Source: Hyphomicrobiales bacterium
GTDB lineage: Bacteria; Pseudomonadota; Alphaproteobacteria; Rhizobiales; Rhizobiaceae
Length of the DNA: 64,000 bases
Reading direction: 5' to 3'
Assembly (NCBI GenBank): GCA_900469965.1
Contig: UBZP01000002.1
Location: 112,124-176,123, forward strand
Shown: in pieces, positions 8,187-17,503 of the stretch
How the letters are laid out: each line of letters begins with the position of its first letter
How positions within the stretch are numbered: the stretch's first letter is position 1
The notes under the pieces: model-generated
Told to the model about the DNA's origin: nothing
The model's input: the letters and a program-made list of their open reading frames with translations, nothing else
Databases searched by the model: none
Position numbers and translations under genes: made by a program

Positions 8187-9743
8187 ATGAGCCGGCTGGA
8201 GGAGATTGCCCATCGCCACGACGAGGCCAGCGCCCTTCTGACCGAAGGAAGCCGCGTCCCGCCCGGCGCCCCGATCCTCGAGCTGAAGGGCCTTCAGAAG
8301 AACTACGGCTATGTCCAGGCGCTGAAGCCCGCGACGATCACCTTTCTCGCGGGCGAGATCCATGCGATCGTCGGCGAGAACGGGGCCGGCAAGTCGACGC
8401 TGATCAAGCTCCTGACCGGCGTCATCACCCGGACCGCCGGCGAAGTTCTCTGGTGCGGCCACCCGGTCGCCCTCTCCACGCCCAATGAAGCGATCGCCCG
8501 CGGCATCAATGCCGTGCACCAGGAGGTCGTGCTCTGCCCGCACCTGACCGTCGCCGCCAATCTGTTTCTCGGCGACGAGGTCGACCGCTACGGCCTGATG
8601 CGCAAGAAGCAGATGGAAAGGATGGCCCAGTCGGTCCTCGACGATCTCGGCTTCCATTTGCCGGCCGGTGCGCCGCTCGGCTCGCTCACCATCGGCCAGC
8701 AGCAGCTCGTCGCCACTGCCCGCGCCGCCATGCGCGGTACGCAGTTCTTGATCTTCGACGAGCCGACCGCCTACCTCACGCGCCAGGAATCGGCGCAGCT
8801 CTTCAAGCTGATCCGCCGCCTGCAGAGCGAAGGGGTGACGATCGTCTATATCAGCCATCGCATGGAAGAGGTGTTCGAACTCGCCGACCGCGTGTCGGTG
8901 CTGCGGGATGGCACCCATGTCGGCACGCGAGACATTGGCGACACCAATGAAAACGAGCTGATCGCGCTGATGATCAATCGCTCGATCGAGCAGATCTACC
9001 ACAAGGAAGACATTCCGATCGGTGCACCGATCCTCGAGGCCAAGGGGCTGTCCGGACCGGGCTTCGAGGACATATCGCTGACGGTGCGCGCCGGCGAGAT
9101 CGTCGGCCTCTACGGGCTGATCGGCGCCGGCCGCAGCGAGTTCGCGCTCGGCCTCTATGGTCGCCAGCCGCTCTCGGCCGGCGAGATCCACTGGATGGGC
9201 CGCAAGGTGGAGATCCGCAACGAGCGCGAGGCGATGGACCTCGGCATCGCGCTCGCGCCGGAAAGCCGGCGCGACCAGGGTCTCTGCCTGAACCTGCCGA
9301 TCGGCCTGAACATCAATCTGCCCGTCTTCGGACGGCTGAGCCGCGGTCCCGTCATCGGCCGGGCCGAGGAGGCGGCGAACGCCGACCGGCAGATCCGCGA
9401 CCTCGCCATCAAAACGCCGAGCCGGCGCGTGCCGGCGTCGTCCATGTCCGGCGGCAACCAGCAGAAGATCGTCATCGCCAAGTGGCTGAGCCACGGTGCC
9501 AAGCTGTTCATCTTCGACGAGCCGACCGTCGGCGTCGACGTCGGCACCAAGGCCGAAATCTATCGGCTCTTCGCCAAGCTGTTGAAGGAGGGGGCCGGTA
9601 TCATCCTCATCTCCTCCTACCTGCCGGAAGTCTACGAGCTTGCCGACAGGCTGCATGTCTTCCGGGGCGGCAGGCTCGTCGGCAGCCACGATTTCCATGC
9701 GGCGACCCATGAGGACGTGCTTGGCGAAGCGATCGGCGTCTGA
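8187..9743 (+). CDS. Sugar ABC transporter, tandem ATPase (CUT2 type)
   Basis: This 518-residue protein has two ABC domains, as in RbsA/XylG/MglA. The first has Walker A GENGAGKST (about 65-73), a signature LTIGQQQLV region and Walker B FLIFDEPTAYLT. The second has the usual degenerate Walker A (LIGAGRSEF), the signature MSGGNQQKI and Walker B LFIFDEPTVGVD. The Tyr in DEPTAYLT replaces the more usual Ser or Ala. Start ATG 8187 follows GGAGGAGAG. It energises uptake with the permease encoded 33 bases downstream. Confidence 0.93.
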   Translation: MSRLEEIAHRHDEASALLTEGSRVPPGAPILELKGLQKNYGYVQALKPATITFLAGEIHAIVGENGAGKSTLIKLLTGVITRTAGEVLWCGHPVALSTPNEAIARGINAVHQEVVLCPHLTVAANLFLGDEVDRYGLMRKKQMERMAQSVLDDLGFHLPAGAPLGSLTIGQQQLVATARAAMRGTQFLIFDEPTAYLTRQESAQLFKLIRRLQSEGVTIVYISHRMEEVFELADRVSVLRDGTHVGTRDIGDTNENELIALMINRSIEQIYHKEDIPIGAPILEAKGLSGPGFEDISLTVRAGEIVGLYGLIGAGRSEFALGLYGRQPLSAGEIHWMGRKVEIRNEREAMDLGIALAPESRRDQGLCLNLPIGLNINLPVFGRLSRGPVIGRAEEAANADRQIRDLAIKTPSRRVPASSMSGGNQQKIVIAKWLSHGAKLFIFDEPTVGVDVGTKAEIYRLFAKLLKEGAGIILISSYLPEVYELADRLHVFRGGRLVGSHDFHAATHEDVLGEAIGV

Positions 9744-9776
9744 GCCAGAGTTGAGATTGAAGCGGGAGGAGCAAGA

Positions 9777-10751
9777 ATGACCATCACCACAACGGAGAGC
9801 CCGGCGGCCGCCCCGCGACGCGGGATGAACATCCTCTTCAGTCTGACGCTGATCGGCCTGCTGCTCGCGCTCTGGATCGCGCTCGGCATCGGCACTGCGA
9901 GCTTCTGGACGCCGCTGAACATCTCGAACCTGTTGCGCCAGGGCGCGATGACCGCGATCCTCGCCGTCGGCCAGACCTTCGTCATCATCACCGCCGGCAT
10001 CGACCTTTCCGTCGGCGCGATCGTCGGCTTCTCCACCGTCATCCTCGCCTGGCTGCTTCAGACCGGAGTGCCGCTCTGGATCGCGATCGCGATCACGCTC
10101 CTGATGGGCGTCGCCATCGGCGCCTTCCACGGCTTCGGCATCGTCCGCATGGGGCTTCCGCCGTTCATCATCACGCTGGCGACCCTGACCTCGCTGCGCG
10201 GCGTCGGCCTGCTGATCACCAACGGCTCGACGATCTCGATCACCAACGAAGCCTTCACGAACTTCGCCCGGGCCGATTTCCTCGGCATTCCGAGCCTGTT
10301 CTGGATGGTCATCCTGGTGGCGGTGCCGGCCTACGTGTTCCTGCACCTCAGCCGCTGGGGCCGCTATCTGTTCGCCGTCGGCTCGAACAGCGAGGCGGCG
10401 CGGCTTTCGGGCGTCAGCGTCAACCGCACCATCTACATGGCCTACATTCTGTCGGCCACCTGCGCGGCCTTCGTCGGCGTCCTGCTCGCCTCGCGCATCG
10501 GCATCGGCAACGCCACCCAGGCCGAAGGCTGGGAGCTGCAGGCGATCGCTTCCTCGGTGATCGGCGGCACCAGCCTGTTCGGCGCGGTGGGGTCGGTGCA
10601 CGGCCCGCTGATCGGCGCCTTCATCCTGGCGACGATCAACAACGGCGCGAACCTTCTGAACGTCAATTCGTTCTGGCAGCGCATAATCACCGGCCTGTTG
10701 ATCATCGTGATCGTCTATTTCGACCAGCTTCGCCGCCGCGGCAGCCGTTGA
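9777..10751 (+). CDS. Sugar ABC transporter, permease (CUT2 type)
   Basis: This 324-residue inner-membrane protein has many hydrophobic segments and the family motifs AVGQTFVIITAGIDLSVGA and the RbsC/XylH-like GGTSLFGAVGSVHGPLIGAF. The EAARLSGVSVN loop is the cytoplasmic EAA-type contact with the ATPase. Start ATG 9777 follows GGGAGGAG. It would form a homodimeric channel with the tandem ATPase and periplasmic receptor just upstream. Confidence 0.93.
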   Translation: MTITTTESPAAAPRRGMNILFSLTLIGLLLALWIALGIGTASFWTPLNISNLLRQGAMTAILAVGQTFVIITAGIDLSVGAIVGFSTVILAWLLQTGVPLWIAIAITLLMGVAIGAFHGFGIVRMGLPPFIITLATLTSLRGVGLLITNGSTISITNEAFTNFARADFLGIPSLFWMVILVAVPAYVFLHLSRWGRYLFAVGSNSEAARLSGVSVNRTIYMAYILSATCAAFVGVLLASRIGIGNATQAEGWELQAIASSVIGGTSLFGAVGSVHGPLIGAFILATINNGANLLNVNSFWQRIITGLLIIVIVYFDQLRRRGSR

Positions 10752-10820
10752 CGGCCGGCCACGGTCGTCGACAACGCTATTTGCCGGCACCCGCAGCGGG
10801 CCGGCCCGGAGAATTGTGAA

Positions 10821-11840
10821 ATGCGCACCATCGTCTGCCAGGAGCCGGGTCGGCTCGAACTCGTGGAGCGGCCCGCCCCCTCCGCCGTCCCCGAAGGCTG
10901 GGCACGGATCGCCGTCAGCCATGTCGGCATCTGCGGCACCGACTATCATATCTTTGAGGGCAAGCACCCCTTCCTGGAATATCCGCGGGTCATGGGGCAC
11001 GAGGTCTCCGCCACTGTCCTGGAGGCGCCGGCGGGATCGGGCCTCACAGTCGGGCAGCCGGTGATCGTCAACCCCTATATCGCCTGCGGAACCTGCGTGG
11101 CCTGCCGCAAGGGCAAGCCCAACTGCTGCGTGGCGATCAAGGTCCTGGGCGTGCACACCGATGGTGCCTTCTGCGAGGAGATCGTCGTTCCGGCCGGCAA
11201 CCTCTACCCCGCCGGCACGCTGTCGCTGGAAGCGGCCGCCACCGTCGAGTTCCTCGCCATCGGCGCCCACGCCGTCCGCCGCGCGCAGGCTCCAGCGGGA
11301 TCGCGGTCTCTCGTGATCGGCGCCGGTCCGATCGGGCTTGGAACGGCGCTCTTCTCCCGCATCGCCGGCCATGAGGTAACGCTGCTCGACACCTCCGCCG
11401 AACGCCTTGCCATGGCGCGTGACAGGCTCGGCTTCGAAAGCGGGGTGATCGCCAACGCCGATGTCGCATCGGCGCTGGCGGCGATCACCGACGCGGAAGG
11501 CTTCGACGTCGTGTTCGATGCGACGGGCTACGCCAAGTCGATGGAAGCGGCCCTGGCCTATGTCGCCCATGGCGGCACGCTCGTCTATGTCAGCGTCGTG
11601 AAGGAGGACATCCGCTTTTCGGACCCCGAGTTCCACAAGCGCGAAATGATGCTGGTCGGCAGCCGCAACGCGACGGCGGAAGACTTCCGGCACGTGGTGG
11701 CCTCGATCGAGGCGGGCCGGGTGCCGGTCGAGGCGCTGGTGACGCATCGCACCACGCTTGCGTCCGTTCCCGACGATCTGGCACGCTGGGCCACGCTGAA
11801 GGATGGCCTTATCAAGGCGGTGGTGAGGGTAGCGGCTTGA
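10821..11840 (+). CDS. Zinc-dependent alcohol (polyol/sugar-acid) dehydrogenase, MDR family
   Basis: This 339-residue medium-chain dehydrogenase has the catalytic zinc ligands Cys38 (GICGTD), His60 and Glu61 (GHEV). The structural zinc lobe is Cys89, Cys92, Cys95 and Cys103. The Rossmann motif is VIGAGPIGLG. It resembles the L-galactonate/L-idonate/sorbitol dehydrogenase group, which oxidises secondary alcohols of sugar acids or polyols with NAD. It follows the permease by 69 bases and precedes the SDR by 57, so it is probably in the same transcript. Its step is not obvious in the known L-fucose route, which uses only the SDR type at the later oxidation, so the real substrate may differ from fucose. 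Confidence 0.82.
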   Translation: MRTIVCQEPGRLELVERPAPSAVPEGWARIAVSHVGICGTDYHIFEGKHPFLEYPRVMGHEVSATVLEAPAGSGLTVGQPVIVNPYIACGTCVACRKGKPNCCVAIKVLGVHTDGAFCEEIVVPAGNLYPAGTLSLEAAATVEFLAIGAHAVRRAQAPAGSRSLVIGAGPIGLGTALFSRIAGHEVTLLDTSAERLAMARDRLGFESGVIANADVASALAAITDAEGFDVVFDATGYAKSMEAALAYVAHGGTLVYVSVVKEDIRFSDPEFHKREMMLVGSRNATAEDFRHVVASIEAGRVPVEALVTHRTTLASVPDDLARWATLKDGLIKAVVRVAA

Positions 11841-11897
11841 TCCGGCGTTCATCCAGCGTCGATGACCGCGTTTCGATGAAGTGAAGAGGAAGAGAGA

Positions 11898-12629
11898 ATG
11901 AGCCAGGATCTGGTGGGAAAGACGGCGTTCGTTACGGCGGCAGGGCAAGGGATCGGCCGCGCCTCGGCTCTGGCCTACAAGCGCGCCGGCGCCAGGGTGA
12001 TCGCCACCGACATCAATGCCGGGGCGCTGGAGACGCTTGCTGCCGAAGGGATCGAGACGCGCCTGCTTGACGTCCTGTCCGACCAGGCCATGAAGGATGC
12101 CGCCGCCGCGATCGGTCCGGTCGACATCCTGTTCAATTGCGCGGGCGTCGTTCACGGCGGCACCGTGCTGGAGACGAGCGACGAGGATCTGGCGTTTGCG
12201 TGGGATCTCAACGTCCGCGCCATGGTGCGGACGGCCCGCGCCTTCCTGCCGGGCATGCTGTCGCGCGGCGGCGGTGCGATCGTCAACATGGCCTCGGTGG
12301 CAAGCAGCGTGAAGGGCGTTCCGAACCGCTTCGCCTATTCGGTCACCAAGGCGGCCGTGATCGGTCTGACGAAGTCGATCGCCGCCGACTACGTCGCCCA
12401 GGGTATCCGCTGCAACGCGATCTGCCCGGGCACGGTGGAAAGCCCCTCGCTACAGGAGCGCATGCGCGCCGGCGGCGACTACGAGGCGGCGCGCGCCGCG
12501 TTCATCGCCCGCCAGCCGATGGGCCGGCTCGGTACGCCGGAGGAGATCGCTGACCTCGCCGTCTATCTGGCGGGCGCGACCTACACGACCGGCCAGGCCT
12601 ATGTGATCGACGGGGGATGGACCGCCTGA
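11898..12629 (+). CDS. SDR oxidoreductase, 2-keto-3-deoxy-L-fuconate dehydrogenase-like
   Basis: This 243-residue short-chain dehydrogenase has the NAD-binding motif AAGQGIGRA (14-22), NCAGV (80-84), the catalytic Ser near 136, and Tyr147 and Lys151 in YSVTK. The ending INGG-type DGGWTA is typical. The stretch GIRCNAICPGTVESPSL resembles DHRS6-like SDRs and the bacterial 2-keto-3-deoxy-L-fuconate dehydrogenases, which make 2,4-diketo-3-deoxy-L-fuconate for hydrolysis to pyruvate and lactate. Start ATG 11898 follows GAGGAAGAG. Its position last in the sugar operon fits that role. The assignment to fuconate is inference. Confidence 0.82.
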   Translation: MSQDLVGKTAFVTAAGQGIGRASALAYKRAGARVIATDINAGALETLAAEGIETRLLDVLSDQAMKDAAAAIGPVDILFNCAGVVHGGTVLETSDEDLAFAWDLNVRAMVRTARAFLPGMLSRGGGAIVNMASVASSVKGVPNRFAYSVTKAAVIGLTKSIAADYVAQGIRCNAICPGTVESPSLQERMRAGGDYEAARAAFIARQPMGRLGTPEEIADLAVYLAGATYTTGQAYVIDGGWTA

Positions 12630-12647
12630 AAAGTGGTGGTAGCAGGT

Positions 12648-12667
12648 CCGGCGGGGAGACCCGCCGG
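12648..12667 (+). terminator. Terminator-like hairpin at the end of the sugar operon
   Basis: A perfect 8-bp stem CCGGCGGG / CCCGCCGG with GAGA loop starts 18 bases after the SDR stop. Only a weak T-containing stretch (CTGTTCTGTT) follows, so termination may be partial. Confidence 0.5.
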
Positions 12668-12800
12668 CGGCTGTTCTGTTGCACCGCAACGAAATCGTGA
12701 TACCCTGTCGACAATTGCATGAAGGGCAAGATTTCATCCAGGCGCGGCCGCGCCGACGGAGATTTCGGTCTCCTCCCGTTCAAGACAGGGATTTCTTCCC

Positions 12801-14081
12801 ATGTACTATCAGCTCTACGAACTGAACCATGCCATGATGGCGCCTTGGCGCGCCGTGGCGGACCACATGCGGCTCGCCTACAGCAACCCGCTCAATCCCC
12901 TCTCCCATACGTGCTTCGGCCGGACCATGGCGGCGGGGCTTGAGGTGCTGGAGCGGGCGACGCGGCGCTACGGCAAGCCGGCCTTCGGTCTCGACACGAC
13001 GACCGTCGACGGCCAGCCGGTGTCAGTCCGCGAAAAGATCGTCTGGCAGCGTCCGTTCTGCAACCTCGTGCATTTCGAGCGCACGCTGCCCGGCGGGCAC
13101 CGGGCCGATCCGAAGATCCTGATGGTGGCGCCGATGTCCGGCCACTACGCGACGCTCCTGCGCGGAACGGTCGAGACGCTGCTGCCGCATGCCGAGATCT
13201 ACATTACCGACTGGATCGACGCCCGCATGGTGCCGCTTTCGGACGGCTCCTTCGATCTCGACGACTTCATCGACTACGTCATCGAGATGCTGCATGCGCT
13301 GGGGCCCGACACCCACGTGATCGCCGTCTGCCAGCCTTCGGTGCCGGTGCTCGCCGCCGTCGCGGTGATGGAGGAGGACAGCGATCCGCTGGCGCCCGCG
13401 TCCATGACGCTGATGGGCGGACCGATCGATACGCGCGTCAATCCGACGGCGGTCAACAGGCTGGCCGAGGAGCGGCCGATCGAATGGTTCCGCGACAACG
13501 TCATCATGCCGGTGCCGTGGCCGCAGCCCGGCTTCATGCGCATGGTCTATCCCGGCTTCCTGCAACTGTCCGGCTTCATGTCGATGAACCTCGATCGCCA
13601 CCTGATCGCGCACCACGAGTTCTTCGAGCATCTGGTCAAGAACGACGGCGATGCGGCCGAGAAGCACCGCGACTTCTACGACGAATACCTTGCCGTGATG
13701 GACATGACCGCCGAGTTCTACCTGCAGACGGTCGAGACGGTGTTCATGAAGCACGCGCTTCCGAAGGGCGAGATGATGCACCGCGACCGTCGCGTCGATA
13801 CGGCTGCGATCCGCAACGTGGCGCTGCTCACCGTCGAGGGCGAGAACGACGACATTTCCGGCGTCGGCCAGACCAAGGCAGCGCAGACGATCTGTCCCAA
13901 TATCCCCGACAATCGGCGCATGCACTACATGCAGCCCGACGTCGGCCACTACGGCGTGTTCAACGGCTCGCGCTTCCGCCGCGAGATCGCGCCGCGCATC
14001 GTTTCCTTCATCGAGGCGAACCGCCGGCAAAAGCGGCCGGCGCCGCGCGTCATCAAGGGCGGGAAGGCCGGCGGCCGGTAG
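12801..14081 (+). CDS. phaZ: Intracellular polyhydroxybutyrate depolymerase
   Basis: This 426-residue protein has the layout of intracellular (amorphous granule) PHB depolymerases, with no signal peptide. The nucleophile is Cys177 in VIAVCQPSVPV, a lipase-box-like elbow using Cys in place of Ser. The acid is in VEGENDDISG, and the His is in DVGHYGVFNG near residue 385. The opening MYYQLYELNHAMMAPWR is typical of the family. It mobilises stored poly-3-hydroxybutyrate. It has its own start at ATG 12801 with CAGGGA ahead, and a terminator-like hairpin lies before it, so it is probably a separate transcript from the sugar operon. Confidence 0.92.
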   Translation: MYYQLYELNHAMMAPWRAVADHMRLAYSNPLNPLSHTCFGRTMAAGLEVLERATRRYGKPAFGLDTTTVDGQPVSVREKIVWQRPFCNLVHFERTLPGGHRADPKILMVAPMSGHYATLLRGTVETLLPHAEIYITDWIDARMVPLSDGSFDLDDFIDYVIEMLHALGPDTHVIAVCQPSVPVLAAVAVMEEDSDPLAPASMTLMGGPIDTRVNPTAVNRLAEERPIEWFRDNVIMPVPWPQPGFMRMVYPGFLQLSGFMSMNLDRHLIAHHEFFEHLVKNDGDAAEKHRDFYDEYLAVMDMTAEFYLQTVETVFMKHALPKGEMMHRDRRVDTAAIRNVALLTVEGENDDISGVGQTKAAQTICPNIPDNRRMHYMQPDVGHYGVFNGSRFRREIAPRIVSFIEANRRQKRPAPRVIKGGKAGGR

Positions 14082-14222
14082 GGGGCCGGTCGAATTCTGG
14101 TGGGGCTTTCATGGGCTTGCCCGATTCCGTCGGGTACAGCCTTGAAGCGTGTTCAGCGTCTTACCACATCGAAAACATCGGTCGCCACGGTGGCGGTCCG
14201 GCGAATGTGAGGAAGATTGCAA

Positions 14223-14660
14223 ATGAACCAGTCTGCATTGCTGCGTCCGGATTGGACGCCTGCGACCGTCGCGCTGATGGTGCTGGGTTTTATGGTCTTC
14301 TGGCCCTTAGGCCTGGCCATGCTCGCCTACATCGTCTTCGGTGAGCGCCTCAAGACCTTCAAGAAGGAGGCCAACGACAAGGCGGACGGATTCTTCGCCG
14401 CTTGCCGCGGGCGTCACCGCGGCTTCCGCGGTCCCGGCTTCGGAACGGGCAACGTCGCTTTCGACGAATGGCGCGAGGCCGAACTGAACCGCCTCGAGGA
14501 AGAGCGCCGCAAGCTCGACGAGATGCGCGAGGAATTCGACGCCTACATGCGCGAGCTGCGCAAGGCCAAGGACAAGGAAGAGTTCGACCGCTTCATGCGC
14601 GAACGCCGCAGCGGCAACGGCGGCAACGGTGGCTCGGTGCCGGGATTTCCGGCCGCCTGA
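14223..14660 (+). CDS. DUF2852 family membrane protein
   Basis: This is a 145-residue protein with one membrane segment near residues 15-40 (VALMVLGFMVFWPLGLAMLAYIVF). A charged coiled-coil-like cytoplasmic tail follows (EWREAELNRLEEERRKLDEMREEFDAYMREL). A Gly/Asn-rich end (GNGGNGGS) completes it. This layout is the conserved alphaproteobacterial DUF2852 family, of unknown function. ATG 14223 is preceded by GAGGAAG at proper distance; a TTG six bases upstream is less likely. A terminator follows, so it is monocistronic. Confidence 0.8.
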   Translation: MNQSALLRPDWTPATVALMVLGFMVFWPLGLAMLAYIVFGERLKTFKKEANDKADGFFAACRGRHRGFRGPGFGTGNVAFDEWREAELNRLEEERRKLDEMREEFDAYMRELRKAKDKEEFDRFMRERRSGNGGNGGSVPGFPAA

Positions 14661-14698
14661 GCGGGCGGCTTGACGCTGCCCATCATCGAAAGGAATGG

Positions 14699-14723
14699 CC
14701 GGCGCCCCTGAGGCGCCGGTTTT
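14699..14723 (+). terminator. Rho-independent terminator
   Basis: Perfect 8-bp stem CCGGCGCC / GGCGCCGG, loop CCTGA, then TTTT, 39 bases after the DUF2852 stop. Confidence 0.85.
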
Positions 14724-14765
14724 GCTTGGTTCAAAGGCCGCGCGAATCGGCTATGTAGGAGCGCG

Positions 14766-15527
14766 ATGTTTTCCTCCGTTCTCAAGCCCCGTCGTGCCTT
14801 GCGCACCCCGCCTCCGCCGGAGTTGCGGGCGGTCGAGGTGAACGGACGGTCGGTGCCGCTGACGATACGCCGCAATGCGCAGGCGACGCGCCTGACGCTC
14901 CGGATCGAGCCGGGCGGCCGGGCGCTGAAGATGACGGTGCCGACCGGCCTTCCGGAGCACGAGATCCGCGATTTCCTGGATCGCCATCACGCCTGGCTGA
15001 TGACGAAGCTCGCGCGCTTCTCCAGCCGCAGCGCCCTTGCTGACGGTCACCATATCTTCATTCGCGGCGTCGCCCATCGGATCGAGGAGACCGGCGTGCT
15101 GCGCGGACTGACGGAGGCGGTGACCATAGACGGCGAGGCTGTCCTGCGCGTGAACGGCCGGAGCGAGCATGTTCCCCGGCGCATCTCCGACTATCTCAAG
15201 AAGGAGGCGCGCAGGGACCTGCAGGAGCGCGTAGCCTTCCATGCGCCGCGGGTCGGCCGCAAGGTAAGGTCGATCACGCTGCGTGATACCCGCAGCCGCT
15301 GGGGGTCGTGCTCGGCCGAGGGCGCGCTGAGCTTTTCCTGGCGCATCGTCATGGCGCCGCCCTTCGTGATAGACTATCTGGTGGCGCATGAGGTTGCGCA
15401 TCTGCGCGAGATGAACCACGGCCCGGACTTCTGGAGCCTCTGCCGGGACTTGTGCCCCCGGATGGACGAGGCCAAGCGCTGGTTGAAACGGAACGGCACG
15501 ATGCTGCACGCCCTCGACTTCGACTGA
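14766..15527 (+). CDS. YgjP-type zinc metallopeptidase (DUF45/M48-like)
   Basis: This 253-residue protein carries the zinc motif HEVAHLREMNHGPDFW, with two His and a Glu in HExxH and a third His downstream. Before it lies TRSRWGSCSAEG, the RSRWGSC signature of the YgjP/DUF45 family. There is no signal peptide. The family is a cytoplasmic, wss/SprT-like putative peptidase of unknown substrate. It opens right after a terminator. It runs 64 bases ahead of trpF on the same strand, so may be in that transcript. Confidence 0.82.
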   Translation: MFSSVLKPRRALRTPPPPELRAVEVNGRSVPLTIRRNAQATRLTLRIEPGGRALKMTVPTGLPEHEIRDFLDRHHAWLMTKLARFSSRSALADGHHIFIRGVAHRIEETGVLRGLTEAVTIDGEAVLRVNGRSEHVPRRISDYLKKEARRDLQERVAFHAPRVGRKVRSITLRDTRSRWGSCSAEGALSFSWRIVMAPPFVIDYLVAHEVAHLREMNHGPDFWSLCRDLCPRMDEAKRWLKRNGTMLHALDFD

Positions 15528-15591
15528 CGCGCTGTTGCGGGAACGCAAATCTCCTCGACTCCGCGGCCGTTTCGTGCGAGGTCCATGGCCG

Positions 15592-16284
15592 ATGAAAAGC
15601 AACGGCGACAAGAACATCGACATCAAGATCTGCGGCCTGAAGACCCCGGAAGCGGTGCTGCGCGCGGTCGATCTCGGCGCGACCCATGTGGGCTTCATCT
15701 TCTTCGGGAAGAGCCCCCGCAACATCGAACCGTCCGATGCCGGTGCGCTGGCCGATCTGGTCAGGGGCCGCGCGAAGATCGTCGCCGTCACCGTCGATGC
15801 CGACAACGACGAGCTCGACGAGATCGTCTCGCTCCTGCGCCCCGACGTCCTGCAGCTCCACGGAAACGAGAGTCCCGAGCGTGTCCTGACGGTTAAGGCG
15901 GTCTACGGACTGCCGGTGATGAAGGCACTGTCCGTTCGCGAGGCGGCGGATCTGGAGAAGGTCGATGCCTATGTCGGCATCGCCGACCGGTTCCTGTTCG
16001 ACGCCAAGCCGCCCGCAGGTTCGCAATTGCCCGGCGGCAACGGCGTTTCCTTCGACTGGACGCTGATGGATGCGCTTGACGGCGGCGTCGATTACATGCT
16101 TTCCGGTGGTTTGAACAAGGACAATGTCGAAGAGGCGGTCGCAGCGACGCGCGCGCCCGGCGTCGACGTCTCGTCCGGCGTGGAAAGCGCGCCGGGCGTC
16201 AAGGACATCGGCAGGATGGAAGAGTTTTTCGAGGCGTTGCGGCGGGCGACCGGTCGGGCCGTTGCCGCAGGGAGCAGGATGTGA
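15592..16284 (+). CDS. trpF: Phosphoribosylanthranilate isomerase
   Basis: This 230-residue TIM barrel begins [14 protein letters not shown], with the catalytic Cys in KICG. The catalytic Asp is in VTVDADND. The phosphate-binding end [14 protein letters not shown] and the DVSSGVE motif are present. It converts N-(5-phosphoribosyl)anthranilate to CdRP in tryptophan synthesis. ATG 15592 (MKSNGDK) is chosen; an in-frame start at 15535 would add 19 non-family residues. It overlaps trpB by 4 bases. Confidence 0.95.
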   Translation: MKSNGDKNIDIKICGLKTPEAVLRAVDLGATHVGFIFFGKSPRNIEPSDAGALADLVRGRAKIVAVTVDADNDELDEIVSLLRPDVLQLHGNESPERVLTVKAVYGLPVMKALSVREAADLEKVDAYVGIADRFLFDAKPPAGSQLPGGNGVSFDWTLMDALDGGVDYMLSGGLNKDNVEEAVAATRAPGVDVSSGVESAPGVKDIGRMEEFFEALRRATGRAVAAGSRM

Positions 16285-17501
16285 ACCAGTCACCCAATCT
16301 GAATTCGTTTCGCGGCGGTCCCGACGAGGACGGCCGCTTCGGCATCTACGGCGGCCGTTTCGTCGCCGAAACGCTGATGCCGCTGATCCTGGAACTGCAG
16401 GACCAGTGGAACGAGGCGAAGACGGATCCGGAGTTCCAGAAGGAACTGGCGCATCTGGGCGCCCATTATATCGGCCGGCCTTCGCCGCTTTACTTCGCCG
16501 AACGCCTGACGGAGCACCTGGGCGGCGCGAAGATCTATTTCAAGCGCGAGGAGCTGAACCACACCGGTTCGCACAAGATCAACAACTGCATCGGCCAGAT
16601 CCTGCTTGCGAAGCGCATGGGCAAGACGCGCATCATCGCCGAGACGGGTGCCGGCCAGCACGGGGTGGCTTCGGCGACGGTGGCCGCTCGCTTCGGCCTG
16701 CCCTGCGTCGTCTACATGGGCGCCACCGACGTCGAGCGCCAGGCGCCGAACGTCTTCCGGATGAAGCTGCTCGGTGCCGAGGTGAAGCCGGTGACCGCTG
16801 GCAGCGGCACCCTGAAGGACGCGATGAACGAGGCGCTGCGCGACTGGGTGACCAATGTCGAGGACACCTATTACCTGATCGGCACGGCCGCCGGCCCGCA
16901 TCCCTATCCGGAGATGGTGCGTGACTTCCAGGCCGTCATCGGCCGCGAGGCCCGCGAGCAGATCCTGGCGGCCGAAGGCCGCCTGCCCGACGTCGTCATT
17001 GCCGCGGTCGGCGGCGGATCGAACGCGATCGGCATCTTTCATCCCTTCCTGGACGACAAGGATGTCCGGATCGTCGGCGTCGAGGCCGGCGGCAAGGGGC
17101 TGGACGGCGACGAACACTGCGCCTCGATCACCGCCGGTTCGCCGGGCGTGCTGCACGGCAACCGCACCTATCTGCTGCAGGACGGCGACGGCCAGATCAA
17201 GGAAGGCCATTCGATCTCGGCCGGACTGGATTATCCCGGCATCGGTCCCGAGCATTCCTGGCTGAACGACGTCGGCCGCGCCGAATACGTGCCGATCATG
17301 GATCACGAGGCGCTGGAGGCCTTCCAGCTGCTCACGCGCCTCGAGGGGATCATCCCGGCGCTGGAGCCGAGCCATGCGCTTGCCGAAGTGATCAAGCGCG
17401 CACCAAAAATGGGCAAGGACGAGATCATCCTGATGAACCTCTCCGGCCGCGGCGACAAGGATATCTTCACCGTCGGCAAGATCCTCGGCATGGAGCTCTG
17501 A
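16281..17501 (+). CDS. trpB: Tryptophan synthase beta chain
   Basis: This 406-residue PLP enzyme has the PLP lysine in [10 protein letters not shown] and the phosphate-binding GGGSNAIG. The EAGGKG and GRGDKD motifs of TrpB1 are present. It condenses indole and serine to tryptophan, with indole tunnelled from TrpA. It starts at GTG 16281, within the trpF end (the GTGA sequence is shared, a 4-base overlap), with GGAGCAGG ahead. The arrangement suggests translational coupling. Start in another frame is excluded because ATG 16279 lies in the trpF frame. Confidence 0.96.
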   Translation: MNQSPNLNSFRGGPDEDGRFGIYGGRFVAETLMPLILELQDQWNEAKTDPEFQKELAHLGAHYIGRPSPLYFAERLTEHLGGAKIYFKREELNHTGSHKINNCIGQILLAKRMGKTRIIAETGAGQHGVASATVAARFGLPCVVYMGATDVERQAPNVFRMKLLGAEVKPVTAGSGTLKDAMNEALRDWVTNVEDTYYLIGTAAGPHPYPEMVRDFQAVIGREAREQILAAEGRLPDVVIAAVGGGSNAIGIFHPFLDDKDVRIVGVEAGGKGLDGDEHCASITAGSPGVLHGNRTYLLQDGDGQIKEGHSISAGLDYPGIGPEHSWLNDVGRAEYVPIMDHEALEAFQLLTRLEGIIPALEPSHALAEVIKRAPKMGKDEIILMNLSGRGDKDIFTVGKILGMEL

Positions 17502-17503
17502 GA

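Noticed and set aside
6927..12155. A 1742-codon open frame antisense to the sugar ABC operon
   Set aside because: It runs opposite to several clearly conserved genes and contains no recognisable domain; high GC keeps antisense frames open. It is a shadow.
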